DNA of 29,420 bases from UBA9619 sp964630665 (GTDB lineage: Bacteria; Pseudomonadota; Gammaproteobacteria; Arenicellales; UBA868), in the NCBI GenBank assembly GCA_964630665.1, contig CAZVVN010000038.1, positions 1 through 29,420 of the forward strand, given 5' to 3'. Numbering within the stretch: the first letter of the stretch is position 1; every line of letters starts with the position of its first letter. The position numbers and the translations under genes are program-made. The notes under the pieces were generated by a model. That model ran no database searches, was not told the DNA's origin, and saw nothing but the letters and a program-made list of their open reading frames with translations. This document shows, one piece after another, positions 7,903 to 16,469 of the stretch.

Positions 7903-7931
7903 TACTGCCGTTTCAGAATAAATTCGCTTAT

Positions 7932-9224
7932 TCAATCAAACGGATTGTCCAGGATGATCGTATCTTTGCGATCCGGACCCGTAGACACGATTCCTATCGG
8001 ACAACCGGTCAACGCCTCCAGTCTTACCAAGTAATTCCTGGCACCCTCTGGCAGCATTTCCATCTGTTGGACTCCGGAAGTTGATTCGGACCAGCCCGGC
8101 AAGGTTTCATAGACCGGATCGCAACGCGTCAAAAGATCCGTCTGAATCGGTGGATCAGTCCTTTCTTCACCGTCGATCCGGTATCCGATACAGATCTTGA
8201 TTTCTGGCAAACCATCCAGCACATCCAGCTTGGTGACACACAAAGAACTGATACCGTTTACTTGGCAAGCCCAGCGGGCAGTGACCGCATCGAACCAGCC
8301 ACACCGCCTTGGCCGTCCTGTCGTCGATCCAAGTTCTCGACCATCTGTTGCTAACTTCTTGCCGATCTCATCAAATAATTCGGTAGGAAACGGCCCACTG
8401 CCGACACGAGTCGTGTAAGCCTTCACAATTCCGAGGACCCCGTCAATCTGCATCGGCCCTATACCGCTCCCCGATGCAGCCGCACCGGCCGTTGTGTTGG
8501 AGGACGTTACAAAAGGATAGGTGCCATGATCTATGTCCAACAATGCGCCTTGAGCTCCCTCAAAAAGGATCGACTCTCCCTGCGCCATACACTCATGGAT
8601 CTCTCTTCTAACATCTGCAATCATTGGGCCCAGCTGCTGGCCATACATCAGGCACTCATCCACCAGTCTAGCTATGTCAACCGGCTGTGCGCCATAAATC
8701 CTCTGAAGAATCAGATTCTGATAACCGGCCGCTTCCTCGACGCGCTTTGTACAGGTTGACTCATTCAGAAGGTCACCGAGCCGAATACCTCTGCGAGCCA
8801 CCTTGTCTTCATAGGCCGGTCCGATCCCACGGCCCGTCGTGCCAATGGCGTTTGCACCCCGGGCCTGCTCACGAAGTTGATCAAGAAGCTGGTGATAGTG
8901 AAGTATCACCGGACAGGCCGCACTGACCTTGAGACGCTGCGGTATATCGGCCACGGTTTCGCCCATCTTACCGATTTCGTCCAGTAACGCTTGTGGCGAC
9001 ACTACCACGCCATTACCAATAAAGCATCGGACCTTTTGCCGAAGGATGCCAGAGGGCAAAAGGTGTAGTACGGTCTTGTGGCCGTTTACGACCAGCGTAT
9101 GCCCAGCGTTATGCCCCCCTTGGAATCGTACTACGACACCGGCGTGCCCGGTCAGAAGGTCGACTATTTTGCCTTTCCCCTCGTCTCCCCACTGAACACC
9201 CAGAACGACGATATTTGCACCCAT
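7932..9224 (-). CDS. purA: Adenylosuccinate synthetase
   Basis: PurA joins IMP and aspartate using GTP to make adenylosuccinate, the first committed step to AMP. The 430-residue length is normal. The N-terminal P-loop is VQWGDEGKGK, with the catalytic Asp in WGDEGKGK and the catalytic His in GGHNAGHT. GTTGRGIGPAYEDK and the C-terminal TKLDVLDGL and RTWSTS-like region (SESTSGVQQ) fit the family. An excellent ribosome binding site, GGAGGAT at 9231-9237, precedes the ATG at 9222-9224. It is the last gene of the hflX-hflK-hflC-DUF2065-purA string, as in E. coli. The nsrR gene that follows purA in E. coli is absent; tRNA-Leu occupies that place. Confidence 0.97.
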   Translation of the reverse strand: MGANIVVLGVQWGDEGKGKIVDLLTGHAGVVVRFQGGHNAGHTLVVNGHKTVLHLLPSGILRQKVRCFIGNGVVVSPQALLDEIGKMGETVADIPQRLKVSAACPVILHYHQLLDQLREQARGANAIGTTGRGIGPAYEDKVARRGIRLGDLLNESTCTKRVEEAAGYQNLILQRIYGAQPVDIARLVDECLMYGQQLGPMIADVRREIHECMAQGESILFEGAQGALLDIDHGTYPFVTSSNTTAGAAASGSGIGPMQIDGVLGIVKAYTTRVGSGPFPTELFDEIGKKLATDGRELGSTTGRPRRCGWFDAVTARWACQVNGISSLCVTKLDVLDGLPEIKICIGYRIDGEERTDPPIQTDLLTRCDPVYETLPGWSESTSGVQQMEMLPEGARNYLVRLEALTGCPIGIVSTGPDRKDTIILDNPFD

Positions 9225-9299
9225 GCCAAAATCCTCCGGTCACCCGAGAAGACACAATCTCAATAAGGAAAAGTATGGTCCGGCCAGAATGGGGGTTTT

Positions 9300-9488
9300 C
9301 TAATGCACACTGTAAAGCAACAATAAACCCGCAAGCATACATACACCGCCGACAGCCCGTAGTTGTCCATCACCCACGCTACTGAGCAGTTCCACCAGTT
9401 TTCTATACCGCCCGGGACTGGCGAAGGGCACAAGCCCTTCGAATACCAGGACCAGAGCCAGTGCGGCGAGCAACTCCTGCCAGTTCAT
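9300..9488 (-). CDS. Small inner-membrane protein, DUF2065 (YjeT) family
   Basis: The 62-residue product starts MNWQELLAALALVLVFEGL and has two predicted membrane helices, roughly residues 5-25 and 44-60, joined by a short polar loop containing SPGRYRKLVELL. Length, the FEG and P-GRYRK features and position between hflC and purA match the DUF2065 family (E. coli YjeT), whose function is unknown. It begins 11 bases after the hflC stop, so it is probably translated from the hflKC message. Confidence 0.9.
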   Translation of the reverse strand: MNWQELLAALALVLVFEGLVPFASPGRYRKLVELLSSVGDGQLRAVGGVCMLAGLLLLYSVH

Positions 9489-9499
9489 CAGGAACCGGA

Positions 9500-10378
9500 T
9501 CAGTCACCTTGAACAGGTTTAGCCTGCTTAAAATACTGGAAGAACTCCGAGTTTGGCTCGATCACGAGAAGGTTATCGGCACTATCAAAAGTGGCCCGGT
9601 AAGCATTGAGACTGCGATAGAGTCGGTAAAACTCCCGGTCTCGCTGATAGGCTTCAGCATAGATGCCCGTTGCCTGGGCATCACCCTGCCCGCGTATTTC
9701 TTCTGCCTCCCGGTTGGCGTTCGCCAGAGTTACTGCACGCTCCCGATCCGCGTCTGCCCGAATCCGCTCGGCCTCCTCCGCCCCGCGGGCACGAAGATCC
9801 TTGGCGACCCTTGAGCGCTCGGCTTCCATACGCTGGTAAACACGCTCACTGATATCCGGGTCAAGGTCAACCCGTTTCAATCGGACATCAACGACTTCTA
9901 TCCCCAGTGAATTGATCTCCGAATCGATATTCTTTCGCACGGTATTCATGATCTCGGCACGATCACCGGATATAACCTGTTGCACTGACCGATTGCCAAA
10001 TTCCTGACGGAGTGCATCATTGACTCTCTGTGCCAGACGGTTCCGCGCATTGGCAGCAAGGCCTCCCAGTTTGGTGTAGAAATCCCGGGCATTGCGAACC
10101 CGCCACTTAACGAACGAATCGACTACCAGGTTTTTCTTTTCCTTGGTTAGGAAGAGCTGGGGATCTGCGTCCATGGTCTGAATTCGAGCATCGAAGAAAC
10201 TCACGTTATTGATCACGGGAAGCTTGAAATACAAACCCGCCTTCTCGCTCGATGAAACGATCTCCCCGAACTGGAAGACGATTGCTTTCTCCCGTTCATC
10301 GACGACGTAGACTGCAGAGGATCCCAACACCCCAAGGATCACGATGATGACAATCCCAAGCATGCTCTTGCTGCTCAT
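9500..10378 (-). CDS. hflC: HflC, subunit of the FtsH-regulating HflKC complex
   Basis: HflC is a stomatin/prohibitin (SPFH) family protein. With HflK it forms a large membrane cage around the FtsH protease and modulates its activity. The 292-residue protein has one N-terminal membrane helix (about residues 6-26, LGIVIIVILGVLG) and then the SPFH domain beginning VYVVDEREKAIVFQFGEIV. A charged Ala/Glu/Arg-rich coiled-coil follows (ERIRADADRERAVTLANANR region) and a C-terminal hydrophobic strand ends the protein. Its ATG overlaps the hflK stop by four bases (ATGA), implying translational coupling. Confidence 0.96.
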   Translation of the reverse strand: MSSKSMLGIVIIVILGVLGSSAVYVVDEREKAIVFQFGEIVSSSEKAGLYFKLPVINNVSFFDARIQTMDADPQLFLTKEKKNLVVDSFVKWRVRNARDFYTKLGGLAANARNRLAQRVNDALRQEFGNRSVQQVISGDRAEIMNTVRKNIDSEINSLGIEVVDVRLKRVDLDPDISERVYQRMEAERSRVAKDLRARGAEEAERIRADADRERAVTLANANREAEEIRGQGDAQATGIYAEAYQRDREFYRLYRSLNAYRATFDSADNLLVIEPNSEFFQYFKQAKPVQGD

Positions 10379-11595
10379 TCGCTGATCCTCCCCACCCGGC
10401 TGTCACGCCCAACCCGGCGGCTGTCGCGTTCTGCTAGAGACTCGGCAATACTCCCGGCGCCTTCGAAGCCGGGGCTGCCATTTCGCGCAGCAGTCTCGTT
10501 TCGTTTTCGGATCAACTGATCGAGCGGTAGATACATGACGTTGTTTCCACTACTGCCCTGATCGATCAACAACTTTGTCGATTTGCTGAGCACATGCTCC
10601 ATAGCGTCGAGATAGAGCCGATCGCGGGTCACGAGTGGGGCTTTGTTATATTCGTCCAGTACCTGGATGAACCTGGAGGCCTCACCTTGAGCTGCTGCCA
10701 CGACAGTCGCTCGATACGCTCGTGATTCCTGCACGATCCTGGCCGCTTTTCCCCGCGCCCGGGGAATGATGTCGTTGGCATAGGCCTGGGCTTCGTTCTT
10801 GAATTTTTCTTCGTCTTCGCGCGCCTTAACTGCGTCGTCGAATGCTCCTTTGACCTCGGCAGGAGGCTGGGCATTCTGCATCTCCACCGCCTTCACATTG
10901 ATACCAGTCGAATATCTGTCTAAGATGTTCTGCAGCAGCAGGAGGGTCTCTTGAGCAATCTCTGCGCGCCCCCCGGTAATCGCAAAATCCATGGTGTTGC
11001 CACCGACGATCTCCCTCACGGCGCTTTCCGTCGCCTGCCTGACCACCGTCTCGTCCGACTCACTGACGTTGAAAATCAGATCGCGAGGGTCTTTAATGTC
11101 ATATTGGACAGCAAACTGTATGTCGATGATGTTCTCATCCTCAGTCAGCATCAGTGCCTCGCGAGGTACATTTGCCGCTTGATTGGACCGGGCGTTCGTT
11201 CGATAGCCCACCTCCACAGTTCTGATTTTCTGAACGTTTTCAATCAGCACCGTCTCAATAGGGTACGGTGCGTGCCATCTCAAACCAGCCTCCGTAACCT
11301 GCAGGTACCGGCCAAATCTCAGTTCGACACCCTGCTCGCCCTGTTCCACGACGTAAAATCCAGTCGCCGCCCAAAGTCCGATCACAATCAGCACAATGAA
11401 CAGCAACGATTTGCCGCCTATAGAACGAACCCTGCCAGGGCCACCGCCACCGGATTTCTTACCTCCACCACCCAGAATACCAGCGAACTTCTTCTGCAGA
11501 TCCCTGATCAGATCGTCTAGGTCTGGTGGGCCTTTCTGGCCGTTTCCTTGGCCCCAAGGATCCCGATTATCAGAACCTGGCTCATTCCACGCCAT
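10375..11595 (-). CDS. hflK: HflK, subunit of the FtsH-regulating HflKC complex
   Basis: HflK partners HflC in the inner membrane to control FtsH. The 406-residue protein starts MAWNEPGSDNRDPWG, with the Gly-rich cytoplasmic segment (GGGGKKSGGGGPG, about 40-55) typical of HflK. One membrane helix follows (SLLFIVLIVIGLWAATGFYV, about 63-82) and then the SPFH domain (VEQGEQGVELRFGRY). A coiled-coil segment (KNEAQAYANDIIPRARGKA) precedes a polar C-terminal tail. The ribosome binding site GAGGTAA lies just upstream of the ATG. A 123-base gap separates it from hflX, with only a weak promoter-like sequence. Confidence 0.96.
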   Translation of the reverse strand: MAWNEPGSDNRDPWGQGNGQKGPPDLDDLIRDLQKKFAGILGGGGKKSGGGGPGRVRSIGGKSLLFIVLIVIGLWAATGFYVVEQGEQGVELRFGRYLQVTEAGLRWHAPYPIETVLIENVQKIRTVEVGYRTNARSNQAANVPREALMLTEDENIIDIQFAVQYDIKDPRDLIFNVSESDETVVRQATESAVREIVGGNTMDFAITGGRAEIAQETLLLLQNILDRYSTGINVKAVEMQNAQPPAEVKGAFDDAVKAREDEEKFKNEAQAYANDIIPRARGKAARIVQESRAYRATVVAAAQGEASRFIQVLDEYNKAPLVTRDRLYLDAMEHVLSKSTKLLIDQGSSGNNVMYLPLDQLIRKRNETAARNGSPGFEGAGSIAESLAERDSRRVGRDSRVGRISE

Positions 11596-11718
11596 AACGG
11601 ATTACCTCACACATACAAGTTTAACCTTCACAGGCTGTAATTTTATCATGAAGCCGAACCCAACACGTCAGGCATACGAATTTCCTTTTCTGCAACAACG
11701 GGTTTGTCCGGCGAACGA

Positions 11719-12987
11719 TCAACTCCATAGTCCGGAGTGAAACTGATCCTGCGCCTCGAGTTTCCCGACCGCGGCACCGTCAACAACGACTTGCAACCAC
11801 CAGTTGCCTTCCTCATCAATGTCTTCACTGGTGACCTGAGCGATCTGGTAGGCGCGTGCTCTGAGACGACCACAGTCGGGCGGGATTCTGAGCGTACGCT
11901 GCACCCGGTCCTGACCGAGGAATTGTGAGACCATTAGACACAATTGGTCGATCCCGACCCCTGTCCTGGCGGATACCCTGACACCACGGTCAAAATGAGC
12001 CCGAGCAGGGATTCCGAATCCATCTTCAGACTCCAGATCGGTTTTGTTATAGACATTGAGCCTCGGCACCTGTTCTGCCCCGATTTCCGACAGAACGTCC
12101 TCTACCTGGCGAATTCGGCCTTCGACATCAGGTTGCGATGAATCGATGACATGCAGAAGCAGGCGGGATGAAGCAACCTCCTCAAGTGTAGAGTGGAATG
12201 CATCGACCAGCGAATGCGGCAGACCTGACACAAACCCCACCGTATCGGAAAGAATTACCCACCCGAAATCATCCAGCCTAAGCTTTCTCATCATCGGGTC
12301 CAGCGTTGCAAAAAGCTGGTCCGCAACGAGCGCCCCGGAATTCGTCAGCTCATTGAAAATAGATGTCTTTCCTGAATTGGTATAACCCACCAGCGTGACC
12401 GTCGGCACTGACTGTCTTTCCCGCCGGGTGCGGCGCAGTTGCCGTTGAGAACGGACCTTACCGATCCGGCTTCGAAGTGACCGGATGCGCTTTCCGATCA
12501 ACCGTCGATCTGTCTCGAGTTGGGTTTCACCAGGGCCTCTGAGACCAATGCCACCTCTTTGCCTTTCCAGGTGGGTCCAACCGCGCACCAGGCGGGTCGC
12601 CAGATGGGTAAGTTGCGCGAGCTCGACTTGCAGTTTGCCTTCACTGGTCCTTGCTCTCAGGGCGAAGATATCGAGGATCAGTCGAGCCCGATCAATGACC
12701 CGACACTGCACCACCGACTCGAGGTTTCTTTCCTGCACCGGCGTAACCGCTTGATCAAGAATCACCAGATCAGCATTGCTTGACCGAACGAAACCGGCAA
12801 TTTCCCTAGCTTTACCGGAACCGACGAACGTCGCTGGATGAGGCACCCGCCGAACAGCAGTTACCCTGGCGATTACATCGGCACCAGCGGCAAGTGCCAG
12901 GCCTTCCAGTTCCGCGAACTCTGAACTGGTAATCGAGCGGCGTTTATCCTGGTGCACCAGAACCACTCGTTCCGGCGGCGCGGGCAT
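11719..12987 (-). CDS. hflX: HflX, ribosome-associated GTPase
   Basis: HflX binds the 50S subunit and splits stalled or heat-damaged ribosomes in a GTP-dependent way. The 422-residue protein has the N-terminal HflX domain (VGSGKAREIA and AQLTHLATRLVRGWTHLERQ), then a coiled-coil linker with GGIGLRGPGETQLETDRR, then the G domain. G1 is GYTNSGKTS, a variant of the usual GYTNAGKST. G2/G3 includes FATLDPMMRKL and DTVGFVSGLP, and G4 is NKTD. The ATG at 12985-12987 is the first standard start after the in-frame stop at 13051-13053. It lies 125 bases downstream of hfq, as in E. coli. Confidence 0.96.
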   Translation of the reverse strand: MPAPPERVVLVHQDKRRSITSSEFAELEGLALAAGADVIARVTAVRRVPHPATFVGSGKAREIAGFVRSSNADLVILDQAVTPVQERNLESVVQCRVIDRARLILDIFALRARTSEGKLQVELAQLTHLATRLVRGWTHLERQRGGIGLRGPGETQLETDRRLIGKRIRSLRSRIGKVRSQRQLRRTRRERQSVPTVTLVGYTNSGKTSIFNELTNSGALVADQLFATLDPMMRKLRLDDFGWVILSDTVGFVSGLPHSLVDAFHSTLEEVASSRLLLHVIDSSQPDVEGRIRQVEDVLSEIGAEQVPRLNVYNKTDLESEDGFGIPARAHFDRGVRVSARTGVGIDQLCLMVSQFLGQDRVQRTLRIPPDCGRLRARAYQIAQVTSEDIDEEGNWWLQVVVDGAAVGKLEAQDQFHSGLWS

Positions 12988-13112
12988 ACCCGTACGCTCG
13001 TCAACGTAATGTACTGGCGCGTTGTTATGCTGGCCGGTCAGACCGTTACCTCAGTTGCCACATCTCTTCCCTGTCAACTCGACCAGCGAGATGCTACCGG
13101 CTTGTCCTTCAG

Positions 13113-13385
13113 TCAATGGTCTTCATCGTCTATTTCATGCACGTGATTTTGACCAGGCGCATCAAACGGAATCCGGACAGCCCTCGATGGCACAATAGTG
13201 GAGATTGCATGTTTATAAATCATCTGGCTGACTGTGTTTCGTAACAGAACCACAAACGGATCAAATGACTCAACCTGTCCTTGAAGTTTGATCCCATTCA
13301 CCAGATAAATCGATACGGGTATTCTCTCTTTTCTTAAGATATTGAGGAAGGGATCTTGTAAAGCCGCCCCTTTATGTTGAGCCAT
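13113..13385 (-). CDS. hfq: RNA chaperone Hfq
   Basis: Hfq is a hexameric Sm-like protein that pairs small RNAs with mRNAs. The 90-residue protein begins MAQHKGAALQDPFLN. It has the Sm1 region (IPVSIYLVNGIKLQGQVESFD) and the Sm2 signature MIYKHAISTIVPSR, including the YKH residues that bind uridines on the proximal face. The Sm core is about 65 residues, followed by a short acidic tail ending EIDDEDH. I chose the ATG at 13383-13385 over a GTG two codons earlier because the ribosome binding site AGGAGA is correctly spaced only for the ATG. It sits between miaA and hflX as in other gammaproteobacteria. Confidence 0.98.
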   Translation of the reverse strand: MAQHKGAALQDPFLNILRKERIPVSIYLVNGIKLQGQVESFDPFVVLLRNTVSQMIYKHAISTIVPSRAVRIPFDAPGQNHVHEIDDEDH

Positions 13386-13392
13386 CGTCACT

Positions 13393-13398
13393 TCTCCT
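13393..13398 (-). promoter_or_regulatory. Ribosome binding site that decides the hfq start
   Basis: AGGAGA on the minus strand lies 7 bases upstream of the ATG at 13383-13385. It is only 1 base from the alternative GTG at 13389-13391, which is too close for initiation there. Confidence 0.8.
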
Positions 13399-13452
13399 GT
13401 TTTTCAGATTATGGAATAGAAATTTCTCTACTGGCAATGAACGTCTTATTCG

Positions 13453-13480
13453 ATCGTATCAGACGCAGTCTTATACTCAA
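13453..13480 (-). promoter_or_regulatory. Candidate sigma70 promoter for hfq
   Basis: On the minus strand TTGAGT (13475-13480) is separated by 16 bases from TACGAT (13453-13458). Transcription would begin near 13446, leaving a leader of about 60 bases before the hfq ATG. The 256-base gap between miaA and hfq has room for further promoters, as hfq in E. coli has several. The assignment rests on hexamer match only. Confidence 0.4.
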
Positions 13481-13641
13481 GCAGCCGTAAACGGAAATAA
13501 AAACTACTTCGTGTTGGATAAATGCGTCTTTTTTCAATCAATGGTCAGACCCTGAATCACACAGCAACAGACGGGAATTGTGTACCCGAACGTATAATGT
13601 AGGGTCCAGACTGGACTTTTTCAACCATATGTTGGGTACGG

Positions 13642-14604
13642 TCAGATTTGCGGCATCAGCTGATGAAGGTAACGCGAAACGGTATCCAGCAACCCCGGCT
13701 GCGCCGCATCCAGCCAAACGTTTCCTGAAGTGTTGCGCAGCCAGGTCAACTGCCGTTTGGCAAGTTTTCGACTCGCAGCAATCGCCTGTTCACGCATCGT
13801 GGAGCGATCCATACGGCCATCCAGATATTGCCAGACCTGTCGATAACCGACATTTTTCATCGCTGGAAATTCCTCACCTACGGTAGAGTCGTTCATCAGA
13901 ACGCTGACTTCTTCAATCAATCCGCGGTCAATCATCTGGTCGAACCGTACTGCTATTCTCTGGTGCAGCTCCTCCCGATCGGTCATCGAGGCGACTAGTC
14001 GACAAACTCTGACCCCCTCAGGTAGAAACGTCGTTCGGCTCGAGTTTGAGCTTATTCTCCGGCCAGTCAAATGATTGATCTCCAACGCCCTTTGAATTCT
14101 CTGTTGGTCGTGAGGGTTAATTCGGGCGGCCGCCTGGGGGTCGATGGAGCTCAAAGTCTTGTGCATCGCCTGCCAACCGATGGCCCGACCTTGTCTCGAT
14201 AATGCCTGTCTAAGACTGGCATCGGCTGGCGGCAGGTCAACCAGTCCGTTAAGCAGTGATGACAGGTAAAACATGGCTCCACCAACCAGTAGAGGGATCT
14301 GGCCTGCGGCGATCGACTGGCGTATGACCTCGGACGCTTTCCAGCAGTACTCAGAGACCGAGTACGGCTCCCTCACGCTTCGCAGGTTGATCATGGCATG
14401 TGGAAACTCGCGTAGCACATGACCGTCGGGTTTAGCCGTGCCAATATCGAGCTCCCGGTAAACCTGCCCGGAGTCGACACTGATCAGACTTACCGGAAAC
14501 CGACGTGCCAACCCAATGGCGAGGTTCGTTTTACCAACCGCTGTCGGGCCGGAAATAACTACAATCTGGTGAACAGGCGCTACGCCCTTCTGATTCTTCA
14601 CCAT
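13642..14604 (-). CDS. miaA: tRNA dimethylallyltransferase MiaA
   Basis: MiaA transfers a dimethylallyl group to N6 of A37 in tRNAs reading codons that start with U. The 320-residue protein has the P-loop GPTAVGKT at 19-26 and DSGQVYRELDIGTAKP with the catalytic Asp44. NVGYRQVWQYL and ASRKLAKRQLTWLR are family motifs. The VGGT motif reads VGGA: residue 110 is Ala (codon GCC at 14275-14277) where Thr is nearly invariant. Everything else looks intact. It starts 28 bases after the mutL stop and precedes hfq, the normal gammaproteobacterial order. Confidence 0.95.
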   Translation of the reverse strand: MVKNQKGVAPVHQIVVISGPTAVGKTNLAIGLARRFPVSLISVDSGQVYRELDIGTAKPDGHVLREFPHAMINLRSVREPYSVSEYCWKASEVIRQSIAAGQIPLLVGGAMFYLSSLLNGLVDLPPADASLRQALSRQGRAIGWQAMHKTLSSIDPQAAARINPHDQQRIQRALEINHLTGRRISSNSSRTTFLPEGVRVCRLVASMTDREELHQRIAVRFDQMIDRGLIEEVSVLMNDSTVGEEFPAMKNVGYRQVWQYLDGRMDRSTMREQAIAASRKLAKRQLTWLRNTSGNVWLDAAQPGLLDTVSRYLHQLMPQI

Positions 14605-14632
14605 TCAGGCACATGCCAAATGTGCGTTTCCA

Positions 14633-16450
14633 TCATCGGCCCCGGTGAAACCATCTGTCGAACTCAGCCAGGCTGATCTCCCTCCAGGTTGGACGGCCAT
14701 GATTACATTGCCCGGAACGTTCGGTCTTCTCCATCTGGCGCAGAAGAGCATTCATCTCCGCAACACTGAGCTGCCGATTCTCCCGTATAGACCCATGGCA
14801 GGCCATGGTGGACAGCACCACTTCAATGTGCTCTGAAATCCGATCTGATCGGCCCAGTTGTACAAGGTCGGCCAGGACGTCTCTGACCAGGCTGGCGGTG
14901 TCAGTTGTCTTCAGGATCTCGGGAACTGCTCGAATCGCCAGTACCGTTTGACCAGCTCGAGAGACAGAGAATCCGAGTTGCGTGAAGAGCTCCTCATGTT
15001 GTTCAAAAAGATCTGCTTCAGAACTCGCGATATCTAACATGATTGGAACGACCAGCGGCTGCGAGGCCGGCACCTGATCGACCAGTCTTATTTTAAGGCG
15101 CTCATAGTTGATTCTTTCGTGCGCTGCGTGCATGTCGACCAGCACCAAGCCGGTCGAGTTCTCTGAGAGAATGTAGGCACTCTTGAACTGCGCCAACGCA
15201 AACCCGAGCGGTGGGGAACCTTCCGACTCTATCCCTATCGGTTGCGGCTCTCCGGAAGTGGACTTGATGCGCACCACGTCACCGGCTACTGCGGTCCCAG
15301 GATTGGTCTCCTCTCGTCTTTCGGGGAATACCAGCCGGTTCTGCCCGAAGTAGGCGGCCGATCCGCGACCCAGGTATCCGGTATGCGGAGAAGATTCGAC
15401 CGAGTGGAGACCTTGACCACCACTTAACTGCTCTTGGGGACCGCTCTCGGCGACAACACGACTGGCGGCCCGGTAAACAAAATCATGTACCGTCCTCGCG
15501 TCTATGAAGCGCACTTCATTTTTGGTCGGATGAACATTGACGTCGACTGTATCCGGCGCCACCGAAAGGTAAAGCACATAGGCCGGTTGTCTACCTCTGT
15601 ACATTACATCGCTGAAAGCACGCCGCACCGCATGCGATAGAGAGACATCTTTAACGGCACGGCCGTTGACGAAACAGTACTGCATATCCGACTGGCTTCT
15701 CGAAAAAGCTGGTGATCCGAGCCAGCCGTATAAGGTCATTCCGATGGCTTCGCTATCTATCCGAATACTGTTCTCGGAGAACACTCGACCGAGGATGGAT
15801 GCCACCCGCTGAGGCTGGTCTGGAGTTACCTCGACAGGGACTGAGAACGACTGACGCCCATCCGCAGTTAAGGAGAAACCAGTCTGGGGCCGAGCCAGAG
15901 CCAGGCATTTGATGACCCGTTCTATGTGCCCTCTTTCAGTTCTTTCTGTTCGAAGAAATTTTCGACGAACGGGCGTATTGAAAAACAGATCCTCCATCAT
16001 CACACGAGTGCCGATTGGGCACGATACAGGCCGGGGCTCGTCGAAGTCTCCGCCCAAACCCGAGATCTTCCAGCCGGACTCCTCCCAACCGGTTCTGGAA
16101 TCGATGGTGAGCCTCGACACTGAAGCAATACTGGGCAACGCTTCTCCCCTGAAGCCAAGGCTGGTCACTCGGGACAGATCATCGAACTCGGCGATTTTAC
16201 TGGTGGCGTGCCTCGACACTGACAACACCAGGTCTCGTTCGGACATTCCGTAACCGTTATCGGTGACCGAGATCAGCTTGACGCCACCGCGCTCGATGAC
16301 CACCTGAATCTCGCTGGCCCCTGCATCCAGAGCATTTTCCATGAGTTCCTTCACGACCGATGAAGGCCTTTCGATCACCTCCCCAGCCGCGATCTGGTTG
16401 ATCAACCTGTCATCCAGTCGGCGTATCGTTGTTGATCGCGTATCACACAT
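14633..16450 (-). CDS. mutL: DNA mismatch repair protein MutL, with endonuclease-type C-terminal motif
   Basis: MutL links mismatch recognition by MutS to strand incision. The 605-residue protein has the GHKL ATPase motifs INQIAAGEVIERPSSVVKEL, ENALDAGA, TDNGYGM and GFRGEALPSI, a transducer domain, a variable linker (about 330-400) and a C-terminal dimerisation domain. The C-terminal part contains DMHAAHERINYE at 439-450, which fits the metal-binding DQHA(X)2E(X)4E endonuclease pattern with Met in the second position. ACHGSIRENRQL and CNHGRPTW also fit. E. coli MutL lacks these motifs and relies on MutH. Nicking by MutL itself is therefore likely here. It lies between amiB (19 bases upstream) and miaA. 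Confidence 0.96.
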   Translation of the reverse strand: MCDTRSTTIRRLDDRLINQIAAGEVIERPSSVVKELMENALDAGASEIQVVIERGGVKLISVTDNGYGMSERDLVLSVSRHATSKIAEFDDLSRVTSLGFRGEALPSIASVSRLTIDSRTGWEESGWKISGLGGDFDEPRPVSCPIGTRVMMEDLFFNTPVRRKFLRTERTERGHIERVIKCLALARPQTGFSLTADGRQSFSVPVEVTPDQPQRVASILGRVFSENSIRIDSEAIGMTLYGWLGSPAFSRSQSDMQYCFVNGRAVKDVSLSHAVRRAFSDVMYRGRQPAYVLYLSVAPDTVDVNVHPTKNEVRFIDARTVHDFVYRAASRVVAESGPQEQLSGGQGLHSVESSPHTGYLGRGSAAYFGQNRLVFPERREETNPGTAVAGDVVRIKSTSGEPQPIGIESEGSPPLGFALAQFKSAYILSENSTGLVLVDMHAAHERINYERLKIRLVDQVPASQPLVVPIMLDIASSEADLFEQHEELFTQLGFSVSRAGQTVLAIRAVPEILKTTDTASLVRDVLADLVQLGRSDRISEHIEVVLSTMACHGSIRENRQLSVAEMNALLRQMEKTERSGQCNHGRPTWREISLAEFDRWFHRGR

Positions 16451-16469
16451 TGTCTTGTCTCTGCGTGGC

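Noticed and set aside
7916..7933. AT-rich inverted repeat GAATAA/TTATTC between tRNA-Leu and purA
   Set aside because: A 6-bp AT stem without a T-run is too weak to call a terminator, though its place between convergent genes is suggestive.
7822..8034. A plus-strand open reading frame starting MAELVDALASGASGGNP
   Set aside because: It is the well-known false translation of a tRNA-Leu gene running into antisense purA.
13593..13621. Perfect TATAAT on the plus strand followed by GTCCA-GAC-TGGAC-TTTTT, a terminator-like hairpin
   Set aside because: There is no good -35, no plus-strand gene follows, and the stem is only 5 bp with a 3-base loop.
13593..13637. Possible heat-shock (sigma32) promoter for hfq, TTGAAA with a later CCCTACATT on the minus strand
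   Set aside because: The -10 part departs from CCCCATNT and the spacing needs adjustment; E. coli precedent alone is not enough.
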